From positions 675,405 to 739,404 of the forward strand of contig CAVQWR010000001.1 in assembly GCA_963717695.1 (NCBI GenBank): a DNA stretch of 64,000 nt, written 5' to 3'. The DNA comes from CAIWHR01 sp963717695. GTDB lineage: Bacteria; Pseudomonadota; Gammaproteobacteria; Burkholderiales; Casimicrobiaceae. Within the stretch, counting starts at the first letter, position 1. Each line of letters begins with the position of its first letter. The notes under the pieces are model-generated. The model made no database searches. It had not been told where the DNA came from and saw nothing but the letters and a program-made list of their open reading frames with translations. Of this stretch, positions 29,394 through 38,831 are shown piece by piece. A program made the position numbers and the translations under genes.

Positions 29394-30743
29394 ATGACGC
29401 ACATCCTGCATCGGCAAATGCGCACGGCCCTGCCCGTGGCCGTCAGCGGTCGCGGCATCGTCATCACCGACGCCGAGGGCCGCGAATACCTGGATGCGTC
29501 CGGCGGCGCGGCCGTGTCCTGCCTCGGCCACGGCCACCCGGACGTGGTGGCCGCGATGCACGCGCAGATCGACCGGCTTGCCTACGCTCATACCAGCTTC
29601 TTCACTACCGAAGTGGCGGAAAAGCTCGGCGACCATCTGGTCGCGCATGCTCCGGCCGGCATCTCGCATGCGTATTTCGTCTCGGGCGGATCCGAAGCGA
29701 TCGAAGCGGCGCTGAAGCTCGCGCGCCAGTATTTCGTCGAGACCGGCCAACCGGAGCGCCGGCAGTTCATCGCCCGCAGGCAAAGCTACCACGGCAACAC
29801 GCTGGGGGCCCTCGCGGTGGGGGGCAATGCGTGGCGACGCCGCCAGTTCGCTCCGCTCCTGATCGACGTCACGCATGTGTCGCCGTGCTACGAGTATCGC
29901 GATCGCCGCGACGGCGAATCGCCGGAGGCATATGGCGAGCGCCTGGCGCAGGAGCTCGAAGCGACAATCGACGCGCTTGGCTCCCGCAATGTCATCGGCT
30001 TCGTCGCCGAGCCCGTTGTCGGCGCGACGCTGGGCGCAGCACCGCCGGTCCCCGGCTATTTCCGCCGCATCCGGGAGATCTGCGACCGCCACGGCATCCT
30101 TCTGATCGCCGATGAAGTGATGTGCGGCATGGGGCGCACCGGCACGCTGCACGCGATCGAGCAGGAACGCATCGCGCCCGACCTCATGACCATCGCCAAG
30201 GGACTGGGTGGGGGCTACCAGCCGATCGGTGCGGTGCTGGCCCAGCGGCGCATCATCGCCGCGCTCGAGCGCGGCAGCGGGTTCTTCCAGCACGGTCACA
30301 CCTATCTCGGCCACCCCGTCGCATGCGCCGCGGCGCTCGCGGTGCAACAGGTAATCGAGCGCGACCATCTGCTCGATGCGGTGAGGTCGACCGGAGCCCA
30401 CCTTTCGACGCAACTGCACACCGCATTCGATGCTCATCCGAACGTCGGGGACATCCGCGGCCGCGGCCTCTTCATGGCCATCGAGCTCGTCACGGATCGC
30501 GCATCGAAGCAGCCGTTCGATCCGGGCCTTCGACTGCACGCCAGGATCAAGGCCGAAGCGATGCAGCGCGGGCTCATGGTCTATCCGATGGGCGGTACGA
30601 TCGACGGCAATGCCGGCGACCATGTGCTGATCGCGCCGCCTTTCATCACGACGGTCGCCGAAATCGGCGAGATCGTGCGCCGGCTTGCCGCGGCGGTCGA
30701 CGCGGCGCTGCACGCGGTCGTGCCGCGGAAGGTCATCGCTTGA
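29394..30743 (+). CDS. Class III PLP-dependent aminotransferase
   Basis: 449 residues, the usual length of omega-amino-acid/acetylornithine-type transaminases. Cofactor contacts are visible: GGSEAIEAALKLAR (phosphate cup), the LIADEV aspartate, and the PLP lysine in IAKGLGGGYQPIG. The HGHTYLGHPVACAAALA segment is typical of the omega-transaminase branch. It is followed closely by a BKACE gene and a TAXI-TRAP transporter, suggesting that it deaminates an imported amine or amino acid to a keto acid. Exact substrate unknown. Confidence 0.88.
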   Translation: MTHILHRQMRTALPVAVSGRGIVITDAEGREYLDASGGAAVSCLGHGHPDVVAAMHAQIDRLAYAHTSFFTTEVAEKLGDHLVAHAPAGISHAYFVSGGSEAIEAALKLARQYFVETGQPERRQFIARRQSYHGNTLGALAVGGNAWRRRQFAPLLIDVTHVSPCYEYRDRRDGESPEAYGERLAQELEATIDALGSRNVIGFVAEPVVGATLGAAPPVPGYFRRIREICDRHGILLIADEVMCGMGRTGTLHAIEQERIAPDLMTIAKGLGGGYQPIGAVLAQRRIIAALERGSGFFQHGHTYLGHPVACAAALAVQQVIERDHLLDAVRSTGAHLSTQLHTAFDAHPNVGDIRGRGLFMAIELVTDRASKQPFDPGLRLHARIKAEAMQRGLMVYPMGGTIDGNAGDHVLIAPPFITTVAEIGEIVRRLAAAVDAALHAVVPRKVIA

Positions 30744-30807
30744 GGCGCCAGTGGCGCCCGACCCGCGCAGCCGCAGCAACACGGCGGATGCATGCGGAGA
30801 ACACAGC

Positions 30808-31656
30808 GTGACCCCGGCACGACCAGCAGAGGTCGATGCGCCGGTGATGATCGCCGTGGCGCCGAACGGCGCGCGCAAGAGCGCTTCCGATCACGCGCGC
30901 CTTCCGATCACGCCGACCGACCTCGCGGAGTGCGCCGCAGACTGTGTGGCGGCAGGCGCATCGATGCTGCACCTCCATGTGCGCGACGAGGCGGGCCGGC
31001 ACAGCCTCGCGCCCTCACACTATCGCGCCGCGATCGATGCAATCCGCGCCCGCGTCGGGAAGGAGCTGGTCGTCCAGGTCACCACCGAATCGGGTGGACG
31101 CTATTCGCCGGCCGAGCAGATGGACCACACCGATGCCCTTGCGCCGGAGGCGGTGTCGCTCGCCATTCGCGAGCTCTTTTCCGAGCCCGCGCTGCACCGC
31201 GACGTCACGTCCTTCCTGGCCCGCCTGGCGGATCGGGATGCGCTGGTTCAGTACATCGTCTATTCTTCGGACGAAGTGAGCCGCTGCGCGCACCTGCACG
31301 CGGAAGGTGCGATCCCGCAGCGCTCGCCGCAGGTGCTGTTCGTGCTGGGTTCGTATACGGATCGCCGACCCGGCAGGCCGGCGGACCTCGTACCCATGCT
31401 GGCCGCGCTGCCCCCGGGCTGGCGCTGGTCCGCGTGCGCATTCGGTCCCGCGGAGCTGCAATGCATGACCGCCGCGGCGCTGCTGGGCGGGCATGTCCGT
31501 GTTGGCTTTGAAAACAACATGCAGGTGCCGTCGGGCGCGACAGCTGCCGACAATGCGGAACTCGTGCGAATCACGAGAGACGCGCTGGCCGGCCTAGGTC
31601 TCACCCGCGCAACCTGCGCCGAAACGCGCCGTTTCCTTCGCGATCCTCGCGATTGA
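30808..31656 (+). CDS. Beta-keto acid cleavage enzyme (BKACE, DUF849 family)
   Basis: 282 residues starting at GTG 30808 behind GGAGA. TIM-barrel Claisen-type enzyme; the metal-binding HLHVRD is at residues 55-60 and VGFENNM carries a conserved glutamate near the C-terminus. Family members cleave a beta-keto acid with acetyl-CoA to give acetoacetate and a new acyl-CoA (Kce is the archetype). Its position directly after a class III aminotransferase suggests that the keto acid comes from a beta-amino acid; this is inference. Confidence 0.88.
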   Translation: MTPARPAEVDAPVMIAVAPNGARKSASDHARLPITPTDLAECAADCVAAGASMLHLHVRDEAGRHSLAPSHYRAAIDAIRARVGKELVVQVTTESGGRYSPAEQMDHTDALAPEAVSLAIRELFSEPALHRDVTSFLARLADRDALVQYIVYSSDEVSRCAHLHAEGAIPQRSPQVLFVLGSYTDRRPGRPADLVPMLAALPPGWRWSACAFGPAELQCMTAAALLGGHVRVGFENNMQVPSGATAADNAELVRITRDALAGLGLTRATCAETRRFLRDPRD

Positions 31657-31693
31657 TCCGGCATAGTCGCTTCACTCAAGGAGGAGAACCACC

Positions 31694-32689
31694 ATGCAAG
31701 GAACCGTCACGCAGTTTCGCCCGTCCCGCATTGCCGGCGTGGCCGCGGCCATCGCCCTCACCTGTGCGCTCGCGTCACCGCTGCCGGCCAGCGCGCAGCA
31801 GAAGTTCGTCACCATCGGCACCGGCGGCGTCACGGGCGTCTATTACGCCGTCGGCGGCGCCATTTGCCGTCTGGTCAACAAGGACCGCGCGAAGCATGGC
31901 ATTCGCTGCTCGGTCGAATCGACCGGCGGCTCGGTCTACAACGTCAACACGATCAAGGCCGGCGAGCTCGATTTCGGCATGACCCAGTCGGACGTCCAGT
32001 ACCAGGATTACAACGGCACCGGACCGTTCAAGGAGCCGGACAAGGACCTGCGCGCAGTGTTCTCGGTGCACCCGGAGCCTTTCACCGTCGTGGCGCGCAA
32101 GGAAGCGAACATCAAGCAGTTCTCCGACTTCAAGGGCAAGCGCTTCAACGTCGGCAACCCGGGCTCGGGAACGCGCTCGGCAATGGAGGAACTGCTCACG
32201 GCCGAGAACATGAAGCTCTCCGACTTCGCGCTCGCCTCCGAGCTCAAGGCCGACGAGCACGGCCCCGCGCTCTGCGACAACAAGATCGACGGCTTCTTCT
32301 ACGGCGTCGGGCATCCTTCGGCGAACATCCAGGACCCGACCACGGCCTGCGGCGCGAAGCTGGTCTCGCTGACCGGCCCGGCGATCGACGGTCTCGTGAA
32401 GAAGTATCCGTATTACGCCTACGCGACGATCCCCGGCGGCATGTACGCGAACAACCCCGACCCGACGAAGACGTATGGCGTGCTGGCGACGCTCGTCACC
32501 TCGTCGAAGGTCCCGGCCGACACGGTGTACATCATCGTCAAGGCGGTGTTCGAGAACATCGACGAGTTCAAGAAGCTCCATCCCGCGTTCGCCAATCTCG
32601 ATCCGAAGAACATGATCAAGGACGGGCTGTCGGCCCCGCTGCATGAAGGCGCGGCGCGCTATTACAAGGAAAGAGGCTGGATCAAGTGA
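31694..32689 (+). CDS. TAXI family TRAP transporter solute-binding protein
   Basis: 331-residue periplasmic receptor. Signal peptide at residues 1-35 (ASA cleavage). The mature part opens with FVTIGTGGVTGVYYAVGGAI, the classic TAXI pattern. GNPGSGTRSAMEELL forms part of the ligand site. A strong AAGGAGGAG ribosome site precedes ATG 31694. It works with the fused TRAP permease just downstream. TAXI receptors bind glutamate, 2-oxoglutarate and other acids; the ligand here is unknown. Confidence 0.93.
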   Translation: MQGTVTQFRPSRIAGVAAAIALTCALASPLPASAQQKFVTIGTGGVTGVYYAVGGAICRLVNKDRAKHGIRCSVESTGGSVYNVNTIKAGELDFGMTQSDVQYQDYNGTGPFKEPDKDLRAVFSVHPEPFTVVARKEANIKQFSDFKGKRFNVGNPGSGTRSAMEELLTAENMKLSDFALASELKADEHGPALCDNKIDGFFYGVGHPSANIQDPTTACGAKLVSLTGPAIDGLVKKYPYYAYATIPGGMYANNPDPTKTYGVLATLVTSSKVPADTVYIIVKAVFENIDEFKKLHPAFANLDPKNMIKDGLSAPLHEGAARYYKERGWIK

Positions 32690-32789
32690 CCGCCGCAGGG
32701 GCGACCCACGTACGCCCGCGCGCGCAGGGTGAAGGCAAGGCCTGGGCGCGCCTGCGAGCGAGATCTGGGCTCGACCCTGAGGTTCGACA

Positions 32790-35408
32790 ATGAACCAGCA
32801 ACCCCGCGGAGACCGTGCGGACAGCGGCGCCGCGGCGGGTGGGGGGGGCCCTGCGACCGAACCCGGCGTCGACGTCCGGGACCTGGTTCACGAGGCCGAT
32901 CTCGGCCGGCGCAAGCCGGTCGGGATCGCCGCCCGCATCCTCGCAGTGACGTGCATCGGCTGGTCGCTGCTCCAGCTCTGGTATGCGTCGCCGCTGCCGT
33001 TCACGTTCAACGTCTTCATCCTCAACGATACCGAGATGCGCTCGCTGCATCTCGGTATCGCGCTTTTCCTGGCGTTCCTCGCCTACCCGTCCCGGAAAGC
33101 CTCGCCGCGCGACCGGATTCCCGTGCAGGACTGGATCTTTGCGGCCGTCGGCGCCTTCTGCGGCGCGTATCTGTTCCTGTTCTACCGCGAACTCGCGACG
33201 CGACCCGGGCAACCCACGACGCTCGATTTTGTCACGGCGGTCGCCGGGATGCTGCTTCTGCTCGAGGCGACGCGACGAGTCGTCGGGCCGCCGCTCGCGA
33301 TCATCTCCGTGCTGATGCTGGTCTACGCATTTGCCGGGCCGTGGATGCCGGAGGTGATCCAGCACAAGGGCATCTCGCTGTCCAAGGCCGTGTCGCACTA
33401 CTGGCTGTCGACCGAAGGCGTCTTCGGCGTCGCCGTCGGCGTCTCGGCGAGCTACATCTTCCTCTTCGTCCTGTTCGGCTCGCTCTTGGAGAAGGCGGGC
33501 GCCGGCAACTATTTCATCAAGGTCGCGTTCGCGTTCCTCGGCCACATGCGCGGCGGACCGGCCAAGGCCGCCGTCGTGTCGTCGGGAATGATGGGGATGA
33601 TCTCGGGCTCGTCGGTGGCGAATGTCGTCACCTGCGGCACGTTCACGATCCCGCTGATGAAGCGGGTCGGCTACACCGCGGAAAAGGCCGGCGCCATCGA
33701 GACCGCCGCCGGCGTGGACGGCCAGATCATGCCGCCGGTCATGGGCGCAGCCGCCTTCCTCATGGCGGAATACGTCGGCGTTTCCTACGCCGAGATCTGC
33801 AGGAACGCGGCACTCCCCGCAGTGATCTCGTACATCGCGCTGTTCTACATCGTCCACCTCGAAGCGGTGAAGGCCGGCATCAAGGGCCTGCCGCCGCGCG
33901 CCGGAACCTCCGCCGTGGGCCGTGTGGCCGGGATCCTGATGACGCTCGCCGGGCTCGTCATCTTTTCCAACGTCCTCTACTACGCGCTCGGCTGGCTGAA
34001 GGACGTCTTCCCGCACGCGGCGCTCTGGATCATTCTTGTGCTGATCGCCATCGCCTACCTGGCGCTGCTGCGCATCGTCGCCGCGGAGCCCGACCTCGTC
34101 GTCGACGATCCCAATGCCGCCGTGATCGAGCTGCCGCCGCTCAAGGAAACGGTGCTCTCGGGCCTGCATTTCCTGCTTCCCGTGGTGCTGCTCATCTGGG
34201 TGCTGATGATCGAGCACCTGTCGCCCGGCCTGTCGGCCTTCTATGCGACCACGCTCCTCATCGCAATCCTGCTGACGCAGAAGCCGCTGATCGCAATGTT
34301 CCGCGGCGAGTCCGACCCGCTCGCGCGCGTCCGCACCGGCTGGAACGATCTCGTCGACGGCCTCGGCACCGGCGCGCGCAACATGATCGGCATCGCAATT
34401 GCGACGGCGGCGGCGGGCATCGTCGTCGGCACGGTGTCGATCACGGGCTTCGGCCTCGTGATGACCGATCTGGTCGAGACGATCTCGGCAGGCAACATCA
34501 TCCTCATGCTGTGCCTCGTCGCGGTGATCTGCCTCATTCTCGGCATGGGGATGCCGACGACGGCGAGCTACATCGTGGTCTCGACGCTGATGGCGCCGGT
34601 CGTCGTCGAGCTCGGCGCCCAGAGCGGGCTGGTCGTGCCGCTCGTCGCCGTGCACATGTTCGTCTTCTACTTCGGACTGATGGCGGACGTCACGCCGCCG
34701 GTGGGTCTTGCCGCGTTTGCCGCGGCGGCGATTTCGCGCGGCGACTACCTGAAGACGGGCTTCACGGCATTCTGGTACAGCATCCGCACCGGTATCCTGC
34801 CGTTCATGTTCATCTTCAACGCGGAGCTGCTGTTGATCGGCGTCAACTCGTTCGTGCACCTGATGGTCGTCATCTGCGCAGCGGTTGCCGCGATGCTCGT
34901 GTTCGCCGCGGCCACCCAGGGTTGGTTCATCACCCGCAGCCGCTGGTACGAATCGGTCGCGATGCTGCTGGTGACCTTTACGCTGCTGCGCCCCGATTTC
35001 TGGATGGACTACGTTTATCCGAAATACAATGTCGTGCCCGCACAGCAATTCATGGGCATGGTCGACACGGCGCCGCCGAACACGGGGCTCCGTGTCCGCA
35101 TCGAGGGCACGACGGTCGAGGGCAGGGAGATGACCAAGACGGTGCTGCTGCCACTCGGCGACGAGGGGCCCGCGGCGCGGCGGCTCAGCAAGGCGGGCCT
35201 CACGACGATGACCGTGCCGTCGGGCGTGCAGATTGCCGCCGTGAACCTGCGCAGCGCGGCCGACCGCGCGGGCTTCGAGCAGGGATTCATGGTCACAGGC
35301 ATCGAGACCGAGGCGCCGCGACCGGCAAAGGAATGGATGTTTCTGCCCGCGCTCGCCATTCTGGGCGCGGTGGTCCTGCTGCAACGGCGACGGCGCGCCC
35401 CCGCCTGA
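32790..35408 (+). CDS. TRAP transporter fused permease (DctQ-DctM) with C-terminal DUF3394-like domain
   Basis: 872-residue inner-membrane protein with a cytoplasmic N-tail, about four DctQ-like helices, then the large DctM-like segment (GMMGMISGSSVANVVTCGTF; GVDGQIMPPVMGAAAFLMAE). Sodium-gradient-driven uptake with the TAXI receptor upstream is expected. The last 120 residues after TPRFW-like membrane segments form a soluble PDZ-like part (VNLRSAADRAGFEQGFMVTG) and a final helix, as in the DUF3394 extension of many TAXI permeases. Confidence 0.92.
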   Translation: MNQQPRGDRADSGAAAGGGGPATEPGVDVRDLVHEADLGRRKPVGIAARILAVTCIGWSLLQLWYASPLPFTFNVFILNDTEMRSLHLGIALFLAFLAYPSRKASPRDRIPVQDWIFAAVGAFCGAYLFLFYRELATRPGQPTTLDFVTAVAGMLLLLEATRRVVGPPLAIISVLMLVYAFAGPWMPEVIQHKGISLSKAVSHYWLSTEGVFGVAVGVSASYIFLFVLFGSLLEKAGAGNYFIKVAFAFLGHMRGGPAKAAVVSSGMMGMISGSSVANVVTCGTFTIPLMKRVGYTAEKAGAIETAAGVDGQIMPPVMGAAAFLMAEYVGVSYAEICRNAALPAVISYIALFYIVHLEAVKAGIKGLPPRAGTSAVGRVAGILMTLAGLVIFSNVLYYALGWLKDVFPHAALWIILVLIAIAYLALLRIVAAEPDLVVDDPNAAVIELPPLKETVLSGLHFLLPVVLLIWVLMIEHLSPGLSAFYATTLLIAILLTQKPLIAMFRGESDPLARVRTGWNDLVDGLGTGARNMIGIAIATAAAGIVVGTVSITGFGLVMTDLVETISAGNIILMLCLVAVICLILGMGMPTTASYIVVSTLMAPVVVELGAQSGLVVPLVAVHMFVFYFGLMADVTPPVGLAAFAAAAISRGDYLKTGFTAFWYSIRTGILPFMFIFNAELLLIGVNSFVHLMVVICAAVAAMLVFAAATQGWFITRSRWYESVAMLLVTFTLLRPDFWMDYVYPKYNVVPAQQFMGMVDTAPPNTGLRVRIEGTTVEGREMTKTVLLPLGDEGPAARRLSKAGLTTMTVPSGVQIAAVNLRSAADRAGFEQGFMVTGIETEAPRPAKEWMFLPALAILGAVVLLQRRRRAPA

Positions 35409-35511
35409 GGGTGCGCCGGGGCCGCGCAGGGAATTCATTCGCGTGCGGCCAATCCAACCGGCTGGCGAGCCCGTCGCGGCGCGCCTCCTTCATCTCAACC
35501 TGGAGTCTCGA

Positions 35512-35955
35512 ATGTCAAAAGAATCAAGCATTGCCGTCGTGTTCGCCCTGTTGTTCTGCACGGGAGGCGCGCTGGCCGCCGCACCGGTGCCCACGGTCGA
35601 GATCAGGCTGCAGGATTCCTCGGTCGACCCTTCCCTCACGCACATGCGGATCGTCGCGACGCCGCAGACGGTCAAGCCGGGGCGCGTCACCTTGCACGCA
35701 ATCAACGAATCGAAGAGCCTGGTGCACGAGGTGATCGTCACGCGAAACGACGGAACGAAGCCGCTTCCGATGGACCCGAAGCAGGACCGCGTTGTCGAAA
35801 AACGCGTGCATCCGCTGGGCGAGATCTCCGATCTCGCCCCCGGGAAATCGGGGACGCTGACGGTGACGCTGAAGCCCGGCGCGTATGTGCTGTTCTGCAA
35901 CCAACCTGGCCACTACCACGACGGGATGGCGACGACGCTTACGGTCGCCCCATGA
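35512..35955 (+). CDS. Cupredoxin-domain periplasmic copper protein
   Basis: 147 residues. Signal peptide at about 1-23 (CTGGALA). A single blue-copper-like domain carries ligands in SLVHEV (His) and in LFCNQPGHYHDGM (Cys, His, Met). The ligand loop is that of plastocyanin/sulfocyanin-like carriers. It follows the TRAP permease by about 100 bp with its own TGGAG site. A role in electron transfer is likely; the redox partner is not evident. Confidence 0.88.
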   Translation: MSKESSIAVVFALLFCTGGALAAAPVPTVEIRLQDSSVDPSLTHMRIVATPQTVKPGRVTLHAINESKSLVHEVIVTRNDGTKPLPMDPKQDRVVEKRVHPLGEISDLAPGKSGTLTVTLKPGAYVLFCNQPGHYHDGMATTLTVAP

Positions 35956-36009
35956 ACGGACGCGGGCGGCGCGGCAGGCTGCCGCGCGCGCCTGCGCCCA
36001 AAGCTCCGC

Positions 36010-36378
36010 TCAACCCATCATGAAGACGTTCAACTTGTTGCCGTCGAGATCGCGGAAATAGCCGCAGTAGAATCCGTCGCCGCGCGGGCCGACCGCACCT
36101 TCGTCCATGCCGCCGAGCTCGAGCGCCTTCCTGTGGATGCGCTCGACCTTCTCGCGCGAATTGACGACGATCGCCGCCATGACGCCGTTGCCGACCGTGG
36201 CCGGCTTGCCGTCGAACGGCTTCATCACTGCGAGGCTGGGCTGGTCCATCGCGACGCCCCAGCCGATGCCGCGCTCGGAGTCGAAGAGGCGCTTGGCGCC
36301 GATCTCGCCCAGCAGCGCGTCGTAGAACGCCGCGGCGCGCGGCAGGTCATTTGTTCCAAGCGTCACGTAGCCGATCAT
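36010..36378 (-). CDS. VOC family (glyoxalase/bleomycin-resistance fold) protein
   Basis: 122 residues with paired beta-alpha-beta-beta-beta modules: MIGYVTLGTNDLPRAAAFYD at the start and GYFRDLDGNKLNVFMM at the end, typical of VOC proteins. The activity of this small subgroup is unknown. It is convergent with the cupredoxin gene. Confidence 0.88.
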   Translation of the reverse strand: MIGYVTLGTNDLPRAAAFYDALLGEIGAKRLFDSERGIGWGVAMDQPSLAVMKPFDGKPATVGNGVMAAIVVNSREKVERIHRKALELGGMDEGAVGPRGDGFYCGYFRDLDGNKLNVFMMG

Positions 36379-36560
36379 TTATGCGTCTCCCACAATGTGA
36401 AAAGGCCGCATTATGGGGCCGCGCGCGGATTTCGTCGCGCCTCTCAGCGCACGCTGCGGCACCGCGGGTGCGCACCGGAGATATTTGGTGTTGAATGCGC
36501 GTTCGCGCGGGATGATCAAGACCCCACGCGAACATCAACATTTTCTGCAAGGAGCCCTTC

Positions 36561-37052
36561 ATGTTCGGACTGACTCCGCTGGGCGTCTTCCACACCGCAT
36601 TGAGCCTCGTCGCCGTGACGGCCGGACTGATCGCACTTCTGCGCGACGGGCGCATCACGTCCGCCACCCGCGCGGGCAGGATCTACGTCATGACGACCGC
36701 GATCACCTGCCTTACCGGCTTCGGCATCTTCCAGCACGGCGGATTCAACAAGGCGCATGTTCTTGGCATCATCACGCTGGTCGTGCTCGGCATTGCGTGG
36801 ATCGCCGGCCACTCGACGCTGTTCGGACGGGCTTCGCGCTATGTCGAGACGATCGGCTATTCGGCGACGATGCTGTTCAACCTGATCCCGGGCATCACCG
36901 AGACGGCGACGCGGCTGCCGCTCGGCGCGCCGCTGGTTCCGAACGCGGACGCGCCGGCGCTGCAGGTCGCCACCGGCGTGCTGCTCGTGCTCTTCCTGAT
37001 CGTTGCGGCGTTGCAGGTGCGCGCTCTGCGCGCGGCGCCGCAGCGCGGCTGA
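36561..37052 (+). CDS. Small integral membrane protein (unrecognised family)
   Basis: 163 residues with about four hydrophobic helices (TALSLVAVTAGLIALL; VMTTAITCLTGFGIF; HVLGIITLVVLGIAWIAG; VATGVLLVLFLIVAAL). The pattern resembles DUF2306-type membrane proteins, but I cannot assign a family. AAGGAG precedes ATG 36561. It ends 4 bp before the cNMP-domain flavoprotein gene, so they are likely co-translated, perhaps giving that enzyme a membrane partner. Confidence 0.75.
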   Translation: MFGLTPLGVFHTALSLVAVTAGLIALLRDGRITSATRAGRIYVMTTAITCLTGFGIFQHGGFNKAHVLGIITLVVLGIAWIAGHSTLFGRASRYVETIGYSATMLFNLIPGITETATRLPLGAPLVPNADAPALQVATGVLLVLFLIVAALQVRALRAAPQRG

Positions 37053-37056
37053 CGCG

Positions 37057-38757
37057 ATGGAAATACTGCTTCCCGACGTTTCGCCGGCGGACATCTGGAC
37101 CCGACGCTTCCACCAGATGTTTGCGGAATTGTCGGCGTCCGACATGGCGCGGATCGAGCGATTCGGCACGCGCCATCGCTATCCGCGCGGATCGCGGCTC
37201 TTCGCCGCAGGCGAGCCCGGTCCCGGCATGTTCGTGATCCTCGCGGGCGAGGTGACGATCAGCCAGCGCGACGGCCTGGGGCACGTCGTGCCGATCGTCC
37301 GCCAGGGACGCGGACATTTTCTCGCGGAGGTCGGCCAGCTCTCCGGCCGCCCGGCGCTGGTGGACGGTGACGCCGACAGCGACGTCGAGGCGCTCCTCGT
37401 GCCGCCGCCACAGCTGCGCGCACTGATCGTCGCCGAAGCCGATCTCGGGGAGCGGATCGTGCGTGCGCTGATCCTGCGCCGCGTGGGCCTCATCGAGCAG
37501 GGTATCGTCGGCCCGTCGCTGATCGGGCGACCCGGCTCCGCAAACCTCGTCCGTCTGCAGAGCTTCCTGCAGCGCAACGGCCAGCCGCACCACGTCGTCG
37601 ACCCCGCCGAGGAGGCCGACACGACTACGCTCCTCGAGCAGTACGGCGCGGACGCCGACGACGTGCTGGTGGTGCTCCCCGACAGCACGGTCCTGCTCAA
37701 CCCGACTGAAGTTGCGCTCGGGCGCCGCCTCGGCATGTCGGACACGGCCGAGCACAAGGACCTCTTCGACGTTGCGGTCGTTGGCGCCGGTCCGGCGGGC
37801 CTCGCCACTGCGGTCTACGCGGCCTCGGAGGGCCTCGGCGTCGTCGTGCTCGACTGCCGCGCGTTCGGCGGCCAGGCCGGTGCGAGCGCGCGCATCGAGA
37901 ACTACCTCGGCTTTCCGACCGGGATTTCGGGGCAGGCGCTGGCCGGCCGGGCGTTCGTGCAGGCACAGAAGTTCGGCGCCGAGATCCTGATCCCGGCGCA
38001 GGCCGCGAAACTCGAATGCGCGAAGCGCGGACCGGACGCCGAGATGGCCGTGCAGCTCGACGATCAGCGGCGGCTGCGCGCGCGCACCGTGGTAATCGCG
38101 AGCGGCGCGCGCTATCGCCGCCCCGATGTCCCCGGCCTGCGCGACTTGGAGGGTCACGGCGTCTGGTACTGGGCGTCGGCGCTCGAGGCGAAAATGTGCG
38201 CAGGCGAGGAGATCGTGCTGGTCGGCGGCGGCAATTCCGCAGGGCAGGCCGCCGTGTTCCTCGCGCAATATGCGACGAAGGTCCACATGCTGGTGCGCGG
38301 CGACGGGCTCGCGGCCAGCATGTCGCGCTACCTCATCGACCGCATCGCCGCGACGGCCAACATCGCGTTGCGCTCCTATTGCGAGCTCACCCGGCTGGAG
38401 GGCGATGCCGAGGCCGGGCTCGCCCATGTCTCGTGGCGTGACGGGCACTCCGGCGCGGTCGAGCGACATCCGATCCGCAACGTCTTCCTGTTCGTCGGCG
38501 CCGATCCGGAGACGCGCTGGCTGGACGGGTGCGGCGTCAGCGTCGACGCGCAGGGGTTCGTGCTGACCGGCGATGCCGCGGTGGAGCAAGGCGCGGCGCG
38601 CGACCCGGCGCCGCTCGAATCCTCGGTCCCGGGCGTGTTCGCCGTCGGCGACGTGCGCTCCGGCTCGGTGAAGCGCGTAGGCGGCGCGATCGGCGAAGGC
38701 GCCGCGGCCGTTGCGCAGATCCATCGCTATCTCGCGTCGTTGCAACCAGCATCCTAG
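37057..38757 (+). CDS. Cyclic-nucleotide-binding domain fused to thioredoxin-reductase-like flavoprotein
   Basis: 566 residues. N-terminal cNMP-binding-like domain (about 20-140; GEPGPGMFVILAGEVTISQR), a linker, then a two-dinucleotide-fold flavoprotein: FAD motif VGAGPAGLATAVYAAS (about 245), NADPH motif LVGGGNSAGQAA and a C-terminal VFAVGDVRSGSVKRV FAD site. Thioredoxin reductase has CxxC just before the NADPH motif; here the equivalent is YWASALEAK, so the redox disulfide is absent. It may be a cNMP-gated NADPH oxidase or diaphorase; this is inference. The gene follows a small membrane protein gene. Confidence 0.87.
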   Translation: MEILLPDVSPADIWTRRFHQMFAELSASDMARIERFGTRHRYPRGSRLFAAGEPGPGMFVILAGEVTISQRDGLGHVVPIVRQGRGHFLAEVGQLSGRPALVDGDADSDVEALLVPPPQLRALIVAEADLGERIVRALILRRVGLIEQGIVGPSLIGRPGSANLVRLQSFLQRNGQPHHVVDPAEEADTTTLLEQYGADADDVLVVLPDSTVLLNPTEVALGRRLGMSDTAEHKDLFDVAVVGAGPAGLATAVYAASEGLGVVVLDCRAFGGQAGASARIENYLGFPTGISGQALAGRAFVQAQKFGAEILIPAQAAKLECAKRGPDAEMAVQLDDQRRLRARTVVIASGARYRRPDVPGLRDLEGHGVWYWASALEAKMCAGEEIVLVGGGNSAGQAAVFLAQYATKVHMLVRGDGLAASMSRYLIDRIAATANIALRSYCELTRLEGDAEAGLAHVSWRDGHSGAVERHPIRNVFLFVGADPETRWLDGCGVSVDAQGFVLTGDAAVEQGAARDPAPLESSVPGVFAVGDVRSGSVKRVGGAIGEGAAAVAQIHRYLASLQPAS

Positions 38758-38831
38758 CGCATGAACGGAAGTGCCCCCGCCGTGCAATCCATCGTCCATC
38801 CACCAACAATGACCCACTCAGGAGGCTCACG

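Noticed and set aside
32682..35438. 918-residue open frame opposite the TRAP permease
   Set aside because: Asp/Arg/His-rich mirror of a membrane protein; no supporting feature.
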